DNA of 64,000 nucleotides from Anastrepha obliqua (taxonomy: Eukaryota; Arthropoda; Insecta; Diptera; Tephritidae). Both the position numbers and the translations under genes were made by a program. The stretch lies in the NCBI RefSeq assembly GCF_027943255.1, contig NC_072896.1, positions 38,528,501-38,592,500 of the forward strand, in the 5' to 3' direction. Within the stretch, counting starts at the first letter, position 1. Every line of letters begins with the position of its first letter. The notes beneath the pieces were generated by a model, which worked only from the letters and a program-made list of their open reading frames with translations, was not told where the DNA came from and did not search any database. Positions 1-11,998 of the stretch are shown piece by piece.

Positions 1-81
1 GCAAGTTATATCGCCAAACACATGATTTCCAAGGCTGAATACCACCCAGCATTCATCAAACGCAGCATTACTGCAGACTAG
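1..81 (+). other. Possible end of an exon entering from the left edge
   Basis: Frame 1 is open from the first base for 26 codons and closes at TAG (79-81). Several codons end in C or G, unlike the AT-rich DNA that follows, which hints at real coding sequence. I do not recognise the peptide. It is too short to separate a host exon from a transposon ORF tail, and no acceptor site can be seen because the window starts here. Confidence 0.2.
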
Positions 82-1538
82 ATGTGGGTTTATGAGTACG
101 GCAGGTAATTCAGACATCAAGCGGGTGAGTGAAGAGCCCCGAGTGAAATCAGTCGAAAAATAAGCAATGTGCACGTATTTTTGGTCGCCTTGAAAGGTTT
201 ACGTGAAGCAGTTCGACAAGACAGAAAGGAATTGTGGGGAAAAAAACAATGCATAGTGTCATCATTATCCGTGAATTTTTTTCCGAGATAAAACAAATAC
301 CATCCGACGACTCCCTTTGATTTTCTCCACCACCGAAAATGGATTCGTTTGCACCTTACGAGAACGTGACGGTGGATGAACATCATTCTTTGAAGAAGAC
401 ATTCTTTCAAGACGTCCGTTTATATATACATACTAAGCAAATCTCACAAAATATGGATTAAAAGCATGGGCAGCGGTAATATACGCACAAAATTTTGTCT
501 CAATTTCTAAGCGTATTTGGAAGAAACATCGTCAAACTCACTTAGCAAAACATATAAAAGAAGACTTTATTTAGGACGTCTTGGATTGGCTCTCTTGCTG
601 GAACATATTTGGCGTAGGGAACATGCTTCCAGATCGCAAACATCGACTTATGTAGTTCAAAAGATAAATGTCGAGTCCAAGTAACCCAACACCTTCACGG
701 TTGAATCTCCCTGTAAACTGAAAGAGTCAGAGGCCCCCATTTTTCCAATTGAAAAACGTCGGTAAACTTTCGAGCACTACGTGGCTATTTCACATACAAT
801 TACTGAAAATATATGAGTGGTAATTTCTTGACCTTAACAGGTAACGTGTAAGTTTTTCTTAATAGTGCAGAATGGTTAAGAATGTACGATTACCACGAAC
901 TTATGCTAGCTGAACATTTAACGGAGTCAGTTTATATCTCCAGTAAAAACTTATTGCAAGCCTAATTCTTAGAGTAAAAGAGTACCAAAATTCATAAGTG
1001 ATTAGGGTTGACTGCCAAAGCACTCATAGCGTACGTGCAAAATAAAACGTCAATGACGGCGAAATTATCGCAAATTATAATCAATGCCAGAGCTTCTAAA
1101 CAGCGATGTAAAAAGCCGAGTTTTAGCCGCTATTTAACAATTTTCTAGCAGGCTTGGTTGATATAAAGTATAGGTATGTCCACAGGTATGGTATCGAGTA
1201 GATACAACTTTCCAATTTTCGACTCACTGCATCAAAAAAGTTGCCGACGTTACGCTTAGAACTCAAACCACCTTTCTACAGTAGTTATCGTATCTGAGTA
1301 TATAAAATTTATCGAGTCGACATAGAAAATTTTCTGAAAATACATCAATGTAAAAAAAGAATGTTCAAATATTTCAACCAAAGTGAAATCTAGTGCCAGT
1401 GGCTGACTCCGCATACTTTTTTGCCGATTTTTTCAAATCCTATTTTGTCGTGGACTCAGAAAAAATCAACTATGATTTTTGTCTTGATGCACCCAAAACC
1501 CTATACTAGTATAATTCAAATAATCCTATTGCATGCCC
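82..1538. other. AT-rich DNA, no gene recognised
   Basis: No convincing ORF, RNA gene or repeat terminus was seen. A 97-codon minus-strand frame (410-117) has no recognisable motif. The stretch ends at the (CTT)n tail of the RTE copy. Confidence 0.5.
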
Positions 1539-4299
1539 TTCTTCTTCGTCTTCTTCTTCTTCTTCTTCTTAATAAGCGCGATAATCGCTTTTCGTCGTTT
1601 CTTTCTCGTGCTAAGCGGCGGCAGTTGGACACACCAAGTGAAGTCAAGTCCTTCTCCACCTGATCTTTCCAACACAAAGGAGGCCTTCCACTCGCTCTGC
1701 TACCACCAGCTGGTACGGCATCGAATACTTTCAGAGCTGGAGCGTTTGTAACCTCCGGGCGACATGACCCAACCAGCGTAGCCGTTGGCTCTTTATTCGC
1801 TGCGTTGTGTCTAAGTCGACGTAAAGCTCATACAGTTTATTACCAATGCTCAAAGGTCCAAAAATCTTCCACAGAATCCTTCTCTCAAACACTTCAAGCG
1901 TCGCTACTTCGATTTGTCTTCATTCACAACCAGACCCATTCGCTTTGCCTCTTTATCCCGTTTGGAGAAGGCAGAACTAACAGCGCGGTTGTTAAGGCCG
2001 ATGATGTCAATATCATCGGCATACGCCAACAATTGTACGCTCTTATAAAAAATTGTGCCTAATCGATTATGTTCTGCGGCTCATACGATCCTCTTCAACA
2101 TCAGGTTAAAGAAGTCACACGACAGCGAGTCACGCTGTCTGAAACCTCGTTTGGTATCAAACGGCTCGGAGAGGTCCTTACCAATTCTGACAGCGCTGCT
2201 CGTGTTGAGCAACGTCATCTTGCATAGCCGTATTAGTTTTGCGGGGATATCAAATTCAGACATCGCGGCATACAGGAAACTTCTTTTCTTACTGTCAAAT
2301 GCAGCTTTCCAGTCGACGAAAATATTGTATGTGTCGATTCTCCTTTCATGGGTTTTTTCCAAGATTTGGCGTATTGTGAATATTTGGTCGATGATAGACA
2401 TTCAAGGTCTGAAGCCACACTGATAAGGTCCAATCAGTTGTTCGATGGTGGGCTTCAGCCTTTCACACAATACACTCGCTAGAACCTTATAAGAGATATT
2501 AAGAAGACTAATCCCGCGATAATTAGCACAGACTGCAGGATCGCCCTTCTTATGGATTGGGCAGAGCACACTTAAATTCCAATCGGCAGGCATGCTCTCA
2601 CCCGACCATGTGAACGACAATTCCGTCGCCAACGATTTGGGTATCAGGATATTCATATTCTCTGCAACATGCGCAGCTATCACTATTTAATAGGTTCGAG
2701 AAGTGTTCCCTCCATAATGTAGGTACGCTCTGGGTGTTAGTCACCAGGTCGCCGTCTTTGTTCTTACAGGAAAATGCCTCGGTCTTAAAACCTTCTGTAA
2801 GCCACCGAACTTTCTGGTAGAATTTTCCGGCGCTGTTCCTATTGGCCAGCATCTCAAGCTCCTCGCACTCACGTATTTCGGCCTCTTGTTGCTTCTGTCA
2901 GATTATACGTCTCTCTTCCTCTCTTAGCTCTCGGTAGTGATCCCACATGACTCGCGTTGCGCCCAATCGCAGCGTGGCTCTATAGGCGGCATCCTTTCTT
3001 TCTGCGGCAGCATGACATTCCTCGTCGTACCAACTGTTTTTTCGGAATCGCCGGAATCCGATTTCTTCTTTGGCGGCGGTACGTAGAGAACGAGAAAAGT
3101 TGCTCCATTGCTCATGCATGCCGGTTTATTGGGCAGTACTCTCTGAGAGCAGGAGTGAGAGTACAGTGGCGAATTTTCTGGCTGTCTGTTGTGATTGCAG
3201 GTTTTCGATGTTGAACATTCTTTGCGTAGGTAAATGTACGGTTTTTGCTGCACAGAGGCGTGTGCGCAGTTTGGCTGCAACAAGGTAGTGATCCGAGTCG
3301 ATGTTGGGTTCTCGGATCGTACGTACATCGAATACAGTAGAAGCGTGGCTTCCATCTATCACAACATGATCGATCTGGTTTCGCGTTTTTCGATCAGGAG
3401 ACAGCCAGATAGCTTGGCGTATCTTCTTATGCTGGAATCTGGTCCTGCAAACCACCGTGTTTCGGGCCACAGCGAAGTTGATCAGCCATTTCGGAATGTT
3501 TCGTTGTGCGGATTGAATTTTCCGACTGTGGGACCAAACATTCCCATCTTCCCACCCTGGCGTTGAAGTCACTAAAAACGATTTTTATGTCGTGGTGGGG
3601 GCAGCGCTCATAAAAACGTTCCAAGCGCTCACAGAAGGAATCTTTGGTCGCATCGTCCTTCTCTTTCGTCGGGGAGTGGGCGAAAATCAGCGAGATTAAA
3701 AAAAAACAGGCTTTGATGCGGATTATTGCGAGACGCTCGTCCACCGGAGTGAACGACAGTAATGGCGACGATGTCTCTCTCCCACAACGAATTTGACAAC
3801 GAATTTGCGCTTCTTTACATGGCAGCTGTAGTAAATGTTGCAAGGTCCTATGTTTTTCTTGCCTTGCCCCGTCCAGGGCATTTCTTGAATGGCAGTGGTG
3901 TCAGTCTTTACTCTCGCGAGGGCATCAACCAGCCGGGCAGAGGTAACTTCCCCATTAAGAGACCGGACATTCCAGGTGCATGCCCTCAAATCGTAATCCT
4001 TGTTTTGTTTGCAGTGGTCGCCATCAGTATAGGGCTTTTTTAATCTTTTCATTGGGAGGGATTTTTAAGTGGCGGGTCCCAAACTCAGCGCACGACCAGC
4101 TATCCTGGAATGTTTCGCCTTCTCACGTTAGCTCACTCCCGAACGGGTTTTCGGAAGCTACCCAGAGGATACGTGGGCTAATCCGGAAGTTGTGAGCTGC
4201 TTGAACCAAGTGTAGGGGAATCGTCCTGGCTACTCCCAAATGAATGGCGAGCAGGAACTTTTCCCACTTGCGTGGACTTCTACATATGGAAACATCCTC
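1539..4299 (-). mobile_element. RTE-type LINE, decayed near-full-length copy
   Basis: This is a minus-strand relative of the intact element at 53974-57250. It keeps the 5' leader, which matches from GGAGGATG onward, the endonuclease (about 4050-3130), the RT blocks (about 2680-2080) and the 3' end with a GAA/GAC-rich tail (1539-1570). The frame is broken many times. Two blocks are missing compared with the intact copy: about 150 bp between the connector and RT, and about 330 bp between the YADD region and the C-terminus. CATGCCC occurs at 1532-1538 and again at 4300-4306, a plausible 7-bp target duplication. The copy is an old, inactive insertion. Confidence 0.9.
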
Positions 4300-4409
4300 C
4301 ATGCCCATCAATGTTTTATCACTTAAAATCATGCGACTTGTTCAAGGCTTAACATTTATATACGATATAATAGCCGACACCATCATCTGAACTAATCGAC
4401 TAAATAAGT

Positions 4410-4625
4410 TTCAATATTCCTAATAAAGTACTTCGCTCTTATAATCCATTTCATATTGAAGTTCTCAGATCTAGTTACCTTAATTTCGCTCCTCTTACAA
4501 GAGGAATTGAAGAGTTTAAACGGCTTTCTAGAAGTCTTGGTCTTGAATTTGCGACGCCAAGGTCTCTGTTTAAGTCACTTATTGGATCTCATTATTTATC
4601 AAATAAACTATCTATACAATTTTAA
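4410..4625 (+). pseudogene. Non-LTR retrotransposon C-terminal fragment
   Basis: A 71-codon frame ends in TAA at 4623-4625. It contains FHIEVLRSSYLNFAPL followed by FKRLSRSLGLEFATPRSLFK. This resembles the end of Jockey/R1-type pol proteins, where H-x-T-x-Y, a proline, an FN-like pair, a DF-like motif and SxxxFK follow in order. The rest of the element is not seen. The match is made by eye and is moderate. Confidence 0.4.
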
Positions 4626-7049
4626 TTCTTAAGTTTTTGTGATGTAACCGTATAAATCTAGCGAGGTTGTTACTACTAACTTAAATAAAGAAATTAGTGC
4701 ATTGAAAGTAGAAGACTTAGATGGATTTTAAATGCTTCCTTCTCGTTTTTTGAAATATTTCCAGCAAATATTTGTTAACTGTTTTCATTTTCTTTTATTA
4801 ACATTGTGCATGTGGCGTCACTGTTGCATAGTCTATACATTCTCCTAAATATGCATGCATAACACGATTCGTGCATATGCATACAACAGCACACCATGAG
4901 ACCAGCACACCAATACATTTGCACATTTCATTTGAATTATTATGATAATTTTAGTCGACAGCTTTTCGTGTTTCTTCTGGTTTGCCACATTTTTGTTGAA
5001 CAAACAATTTTCGCCAAATGCATTGTTGTTGCTGCATTTGCCGCCGCCTGATAATGCTAATAGTCAGCAATAATAATACGAAGTAGCAATATGTTAACGG
5101 CACTACACATCCCAGTGCAACAACTATCTGCGCGTCAGATTGCACTCATAAATATTTAAGAGTGTCCACACATATACATACACACCTACACACACACACT
5201 CTTACTTAAGTGCATGTTTATGTACTTAAAATCATTTATTTACCAATTTACATATATACGTGCAAGCATGTGTGCGTGTGTCTGTGTGTGTGGTAGCAAC
5301 CTTCAGCGGCTACTATCTTGGCACGCTGCCATCTTCCCCGCCCATCAATTATACGCCCCTCCTGGCCTCCTTCATCCGGCACAGTCGTCTCGAACCATAT
5401 TTACACGAGACCATACATAAATACATGCATACGTTTGGTATATGCGTGCATACATACATACGTACATACTCACGTACGAACATTTATTGGTTTCTTGCTT
5501 GTTTATGTTTCGTTTTCCACTTGCTTGGCCCCTTTGTTGCCCATCTTGTTGTTGTTTGTTTGTCGCATTTTTTCGCAATTTTACGCCCCTCTGCGCTGCA
5601 ACTCATCCACAACGCGCTCAAAAGTATACTTCAATGTTTTGCCAGCATTGCCGCAGTTCAACTGGTTTTTCTGCTCGTTTTCACGCTCGACACTTGTAAG
5701 CCGCAAAGTGTGAAATTTATGCATCCACATTTCCGTTTACCCGTTGCAGCAAGCGAAACTTTACGGTGACGGCCAACTGCGACTGCAATGTGCTGCACCA
5801 CGCCGTGCCACGCCCCCCATTGCATTGCATTACAATCACTTGCTGTAGTGGGCTTTTATTAGTTTTTATTGCCTCATTTTTTATTCAGCAGTGGCTGTAA
5901 TCAGTGTGGATGCTTTTTTCGGTTTTCTTTTAAACTCTTTCAGCATAAAATATGCGGCATAAAATGCGAATGCTGTTAAAAAGTCAATCAGCAGGAAACT
6001 CATAATTTATCACATATTTAAATATTTATAAATATTAAACTACTATACTTTGAGCCAAATAATCGTTTTTTCTCAAACACTCAGACTCTCGATTTTGTTC
6101 CTATACTCTGTATGTTATAAAGAAACTTTAGCACCAGGTATTCTTACGCTCTTTTAAGTCTGCTCTTACAGAATTTGATGCGGTAACTCTACTAGGCTGT
6201 AATGCAAAAAAACTTCTTATTCCTTAAACAAATCGTTAAGGAAAGTTACACTTGTTCAAAATAATGCATCTCAAGTTTTTGCAATTGGATATAGACAGGA
6301 TATGATCCTAGAATTGGAAGACAGTGGCTCCCTCGCCCAACATTATTACAAAAACAAGTTTTCGAATGTAAAATATTTTAATTTTATTCTATGCTTGAAT
6401 TTTTCAAATCTTATTTTATATTTTTCTCGACAAACAGCCATGATTAAAGAGCTGTAAAGATTTTTCAAATCACGAAGTCAATAATAGTCCGAATTCGATG
6501 TAGGTAGTCGGCTGAAAAGCCGAGAAAGGCTACCATAAAATTTAGAGCAGAAAAGTTGGCACAATTGGTACATTTTGCATAGCGACTGTTACCGACGAAA
6601 AGTACGGCCGAGCAGTAAATATCATTCTCTTATTTTTGTATGTTGCCATTATTCTCATATTCGCATTCTTTCTCACTTGCACTTTATTTCTGTTATGTTA
6701 TGAGCATCTCTCATTATTTGCATATATACATACAGTAAGCATAATTACAGTAACATACATTCTATTGCTATTTATTACATATTTACTAAATCTAACTGTA
6801 ATATCAGGCCACTCTGACTAGCTATAAATATGTGTCACTTGGTGTAAATCGGGGTAGTCGTAAGAAATAAGAGAGAAATACAAAAAGTTTTAAAGCGTAC
6901 GGACGCTGTTGGAAATTTGTGTTTGAATTTGAAACAATACGACTGCCGCGCTTGAAAAATACGCGCAACAGCGACTTATCCAGAGAGTTTTATTAATTGA
7001 TCACTTGTATAAAGCTACTACAATGAACGGCCAGTACGAGGATCATAAA
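4626..7049. other. Intergenic DNA with microsatellites
   Basis: No gene recognised. Several overlapping frames at 5214-5769 are translations of CA/TG and TACATA-rich DNA and have no domain. Between 6480 and 6620 the text is less AT-rich but matches nothing I know. Confidence 0.5.
5165..5302. repeat. CA/TG microsatellite cluster
   Basis: Interrupted CA runs (about 5168-5200) and TG runs (about 5268-5292) lie close together, as is common in dipteran intergenic DNA. Confidence 0.7.
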
Positions 7050-7322
7050 AAAAATTGGCGCTTAGACTTCTCTTAGGTCTTTAGCCGAGCTCCTCTACTT
7101 ATTTATGATAAGCGTCTTGATGTTGTTCCACAAATGGATGGACCTATAGTCGTAAGCCACCTATGAACGCAAATGGTGAGAAGAGATGGTAGAAATACAC
7201 TCGGAGGCTTGTCATTGCCCGCCGAGAGCCGACCGCTATTAGAAAAAACGTTTTCTACCATTTGACCGTTTCATGCACGAAGATTCGAACCTACGCACTC
7301 CCGAATGGTAGTGACGCAGCAA
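7050..7322 (-). repeat. tRNA-derived SINE, diverged copy (S1)
   Basis: Read on the minus strand, the tRNA-like head has a B-box-like GGTTCGAATCTT at about 7285. The body runs through GTATTTCTACC and CCATTTGTGGAACAAC, and the 3' end has GCGCCAATT before an A-run (7047-7055). It aligns along its whole length with the better copies at 28285-28581 and 45300-45620 but carries many substitutions, so it is the oldest copy here. Confidence 0.75.
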
Positions 7323-7353
7323 AATTTCGGCAACGACGGTCTAATGAGGACAG

Positions 7354-8668
7354 TACGAGGGTTGTTTCTAGTGTTGTCAGGCTCTATCTGACGTTTACCA
7401 ATGACGCAGATACCTATGAAATGGGATTTTCAGCTATTAGTCCATAGATGCCGCTATAAGTATTTTTAAAACTTCCCACATATTTTGTTTTTTTCGCCTG
7501 TCATCTGTCAACAATATTCAGTTCATTGTTTGTTACGTTTCATACAACAATGCATTTTTGTCGCTCTTAAAAATGTCGAATTTCGTGCCTTCAAACTACG
7601 ATTTGCGGAGATCGTTGTATTTCTGTTATCAATTGAAAAAAGCAAACGCTTTCAAACTTATCTAATACTCGTACTTATAGAAGCTTATGGTGGACATGCT
7701 CTAAGTAGAGCACAGGTGCAGGCGGTTTGAAAAATTCCGAAGTGGTGATTTCAGCGTGGAGAACGAGGACCGTGGCCGGCCACCGAAAAAGTTTGATGAT
7801 GATGACGAAAAAAAAGATTATGGTCAAACGCAAGAAATGATGGCGGAGCAGTTGGGAGTGACCCAAAGAACCATTTCCAAACGTTTGAAAGACATGGGCG
7901 TGATTTTAAAGGTCGGAAGATGGGTGCCGCATGAACTGACTGAAAGGCAGCAAGAGAACCGAAAAACCACTTGTAAAATGCTGCTCTCCTGGTTCAAAAG
8001 GAAGTATTTTTTGCATCAAATCGTTACGGGTGATGAAAAATTGGTGTATTTCTCCAATCCCATGCGTAAACGATCGTATGGTCCGCCCGGCCACAAGCCA
8101 AAAACAACGGCCAAACCAAATCGCTTCGGCCGCAAGGCAATGCTATATGTTTTCTGGGATCAGCGTGGTATGATTTGGTACGAGCTATTAAAACCTGGCA
8201 AAACAGTTGACGGTGCACGCTACCAACGACAATTGGGCGATTTGAACACCACTATACCCAGAAAACGCCCAGAATATGCCGATCGACGTCACAAAGTAAT
8301 TTTTCTTGATGACAATGCACCGCCACATCGAACAAGAGCGACCCGGAAATTGGTGGAGATGTACGATTGGGAACCGCTGGTTCATGCGGCTTACTCACCA
8401 GACTTGGCGCCTTCCGATTATTATTTGTTTGCATCGATGAGCCGCGCACTTTCCGAGCAGCGCTTCAATTCTCACGAAGAAGCCAAAAAATTGATCGATG
8501 ATTGGTTTGCGGCCAAAGACGGCCAATTTTTTTGGCGCGGCATCCACATATTGCCTGAGAGATGGGAAAAATGTGTCGCTAGCGATGGCTATTATTTTGA
8601 AGATTAAATTTGTAACCATTTTTTGTTAATAAACGTTTGAAATTGAAAAAAGTCTCATTTCATAGGTA
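7354..8668 (+). mobile_element. Mariner transposon, DD34D (copy A)
   Basis: The outer end begins TACGAGGG (7354), as does the outer end of copy B at 10917. Inner terminal sequence ACCTATGAAATGGGA at 7412 pairs with its complement at 8650-8667. The transposase frame lies between. Copies B and C share the same inner termini and protein, so the three form one family. The 3' outer end is less clear than the 5'. Confidence 0.85.
7573..8607 (+). pseudogene. Mariner transposase, 5' part frameshifted
   Basis: Cut-and-paste transposase of the mariner family. From ATG 7573 the N-terminal frame stops at once, but a 283-codon open stretch runs from 7756 to TAA 8607. It covers the second helix-turn-helix, the linker WVPHELT and the whole catalytic domain: VTGDEK (first Asp), FLDDNAPPH (second Asp) and SPDLAPSDYYLF (third Asp), with 34 residues between the last two. 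A short deletion around DDDDEKKD removes part of the DNA-binding region compared with copy B. The catalytic core looks intact, but the N-terminal damage makes activity unlikely. Confidence 0.85.
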
Positions 8669-9592
8669 ATACACCCAACACTCTCTTCACCCCTCCTTTA
8701 CCGATTTTGAAATAACACGGTTCACTAATAAAATTTTGTATACGAAATTTTCGTTCTTGCAAGAATTTCAGAATTAAAGTTGTTCTTCTAAACAAAACAT
8801 AATTCCTGAAAGAATAAGTAAAGGTATTTTCAAAGTACATTTTAGAACTAACCAAGTGTTCAAGTAGCGATGAATAGTTGCAAAATTTACTTATTTTTCC
8901 TAATTTTTATTTAAATTTTTGTATATTTTGTATGTTGTGTTTTTTAAGGATTGAATTTTTTCTGTATACTAATTTAAATTTTTTTTTTGTAAAAAAATGA
9001 ATGGTTTTTGTTTTATAAATACTTATGTAAAATGGATTTCATTATTACTTCTTTTACTCGGATTTTTGGGAAAATATTTAGAGGTTTTTTCATCTTACAG
9101 GATTTTTTAAAGTAGTGGAACTTATCTCCAAATTTACCATTCATATGACAAATTTTTTCCACAATTTTTTTGCACGCTTTTCGAAGGAATGTAACTATCT
9201 TATAAAAAAAGAGTTAGTTGTTAATAAAAAATAAATTATAACAAATAACTTTAGTTTTTTGCAATTCATTTACTTATTAAAGCCTAGGTATGCATACACA
9301 CACACACATTTACTGAATTTCCTATAAAAGAAGTGCTAATTGGTTTTAGATTATTCTATTCAACATCAATTAGCTTTCAAAAAGTTTTTTTAACAAACAT
9401 TTTCTAACTAATTAAATTGTGTGGCAGTATTCTTTAATATTCATTTTACAAAAATATGCTGTAAAAGAATTCAATTAGACTAAATTTGATTATATTATAT
9501 TTACTGGGTGTTAAAAAATTAAGTTAAATCTATATATCGTGTATAACAAATGTGCAAATAACATCACACAAATATATTTACATATGCATATA
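8669..9592. other. AT-rich DNA, nothing recognised
   Basis: Very AT-rich, with a short CA run at about 9297-9308. No ORF or terminus supported. Confidence 0.5.
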
Positions 9593-10080
9593 CAAGGTGG
9601 CGCAAAATTAATTATTCAATCTTGTTTTAGAATAACTTTTTTACCAAATAAACAAAAAAAACCGGCGAGAGGTAAAATCGACGGTGACATATCAAATTAA
9701 CAACACCGTCAAAGACATCGCATCAAACACCCCAGAACCACTAAAAATATGGGAAAAAATACAATTTTCACTGAAGAACACTAACAAAAAATGCTCTAAG
9801 CTCAAAATTAGCAGAGAACAAAACCGAATGAGTGACTAATGAAAGAATAAAACTAATAAATGAGAAGGAAAGCTCATGAAAATAAAGGAATCGGCGAAAT
9901 TCGGCTAAAAGTGCGTGCTGCAAAAAATTAGTAGCTAAAGCTTCAGTGCAATGAAATAGCGAGGCTGCATACTGGTTAGGATGATTTCAATCTTCACAAA
10001 ATTCTCAAAAATATAGCCTGAAAGGCGGGGTATACCCATAAAAGAATAATTTAGCCAAAGATAAATTTAAAGTGAAATTA

Positions 10081-10917
10081 CCTTTTTTTCATTTCAACCG
10101 TTTCTTAACAAAAAATGGTTACAAATTTAATCTTCAAAATAATAGCCATCGCTAGCGACACTTTATCCCATCTCTCAGGCAATTTGTGGATGCCGCGCCA
10201 AAAAAATTGGCCGTTTTTGGCCGCAATCATTCGAGCCATTTTTTGGCTTCTTCGTGAAAATGGAAGCGCTGCTCGGAAAGTGCGTGGCCCATCGATGCAA
10301 GCAAATGATAATCGGAGGGCGCCAAGTCTGGTGAGTAAGCCCCATGCACCAGCGGTTCCCAATCGTACGTCTCTACCAATTCCCGGGTCGCTCTTGTTCG
10401 ATATGGCGGTGCATTGTCACATTGTCAGTTCATGCGGCACCCATCTTCCGCCCTTCAAAATCATACCCATGTCTTTCAAACGTTTGCAAATGGGTTTTTG
10501 GATTACTCCCAACTGCTCTGCCATTATTTCTTGCGTTTGACCATCATCTTCATTCAACAATGCTTGCAATTCGGTGTCCTCAAACTTTTTCGGTGGCCGG
10601 CCACGGTCCTCGTTCTCCACGCTAAAATCACCACTTCGGAATTTTTCAAACCACCTGAAGCACTGTGCTCTACTTAGAGCATGTCCACCATAAGCTTCTA
10701 TAAGCATTTGATGAGCTTGAGAAGCGTTTTTCTTCAATTGAAGGCACGAAATTCGACATTTTTAAGAGCGACAAAAATGCATTGTTGTATGAAACGTAAC
10801 AAACAATGAACTGAATATTATTGACAGATGACAGACGAAAAAAACAAGACATTTGGGAAGGTTTAAAAATACTGTGCTTTTTCATTTCTAACACGGGTAC
10901 TTATTGAACCCCCCTCG
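10081..10917 (-). mobile_element. Mariner, internally deleted (copy B)
   Basis: Minus-strand relative of copy A. The N-terminal half (10737-10417) includes both helix-turn-helix regions and WVPHELT. The C-terminal end (10362-10105) includes FFWRGIHKLPERW. About 390 bp carrying the first catalytic Asp and the region up to the second are missing, with the junction at about 10415-10425. The outer end reads TACGAGGG on the minus strand at 10919. The element cannot encode an active enzyme. Confidence 0.85.
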
Positions 10918-11316
10918 TATGTCTCTTGTTTTCTTATACCTACTTCCTCATTCTAAATGGGCCAATCCAAGCGAAATTATTGATTTTTGTGTAGTATTTG
11001 AGTCAAAATTCTCTCTTCAGAGACATTAAAATTACACCATTTCGAATTCATAATCCCGACGTTTTAGCTCAAACTTTTTTGATCCATATAACCAAAAAGT
11101 TGTATTACTCGTATATCTCTTTTGTGCATTTGAAACTGTAATATGCCGTCTTTCTTTGAAGACCATATTATTCTTGTCATAGTATTCTCTAATATTCCAT
11201 CTCTGCAGACTGTAATAAATGTTACAATTTCTTTATTAAAATGAAATAAATAAATTAGGAGTTTAATAGAAATATTGCATTTTTAGATCATTAAATGGAA
11301 AAGTTCATAAACGAGT

Positions 11317-11536
11317 GGCCGCCGTAGCCGAATGGGTTGGTGCGTGACTACCATTCGGAATTCACAGAGAAAACGTAGGTTCGAGTCTCGGTGAAAGACC
11401 AAAATGAATAAAAAGTTTTTTGTAATATCGCTCGCCCCTCGGCAGGCAATGGCAAACCGCTGAGTGTATTTCTGCCATGAGAAAGCAGAGCTCGGCCAAA
11501 CACCCGAAAAGAGTGTACACGCCAATTATATATATG
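11317..11536 (+). repeat. tRNA-derived SINE, short form (S2)
   Basis: The head starts GGCCGCCGTAGCCGAATGGG (A-box-like TAGCCGAATGGG) with B-box-like GGTTCGAGTCTC at about 11379. The 3' end is CTCGGCCAAACACCC, then a hairpin, then CGCCAATTA and an AT-rich tail. About 110 bp of the body, from after CTGCCATGA to before AGCTCGGCC, is absent compared with the long copies. The sequence AGCTC flanks that segment in long copies, so the loss may be repeat-mediated. Confidence 0.85.
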
Positions 11537-11689
11537 TTTATATATAAGATATGCCCGTCAGCTATTTAATAACAATCGTCAGCAATGACGTCACCGGTTA
11601 CAGCATAACGAAACCAAAAAAGATAACAAAGCACATTTAATTTAATTTCATTTTGTAACATTTCAAATAAGGGCTTTAAATAGTTCATA

Positions 11690-11945
11690 ACAGAATTTAT
11701 AAAAAATTTGAAGAAGCCATGACCCCTACTGAATTTGGTTTTAGAAACGGTATGGCAGCTCGTGAAGCGCTGCTTTTTATTCGTGTTCTTGTCCCAAATT
11801 GCAAGGATGTGCAAAAGGATGAATTAATGAGAAGTCTATGAAACATCTTTCGACACAGTGCAACATGAAGACCTCTTTGAGATCCTAGAATCCTAACCGA
11901 TATTGACACGAAGGAGTTACTTTTATTGCAATCAGAAAGTAACTA
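11690..11945 (+). pseudogene. Non-LTR reverse transcriptase fragment
   Basis: The plus-strand translation contains TEFGFRNGMAAREALLFIRV, then a frame with FDTVQHEDLFEI, and TDIDTKELL. This matches the RT palm order of GFR near a primer-grip region, followed by AFDxVxH. It is from a different LINE family than its neighbours. Frameshifts are present, and neither end of the element is visible. Confidence 0.6.
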
Positions 11946-11948
11946 CTC

Positions 11949-11998
11949 TTTTTCGAGATTCGAACCTACGTTATCTCTGTGAATTCCGAATGGTAGTC
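11949..11998 (-). repeat. SINE head remnant (S3)
   Basis: About 50 bp match the tRNA-like head of the SINE on the minus strand, from the B-box region to ACCATTCGG. It is joined directly to LINE RNase H sequence. Confidence 0.6.

Noticed and set aside
5214..5769. Overlapping ORFs of 68-169 codons
   Set aside because: They are translations of CA/TG and TACATA microsatellite DNA in several frames at once, with no domain.
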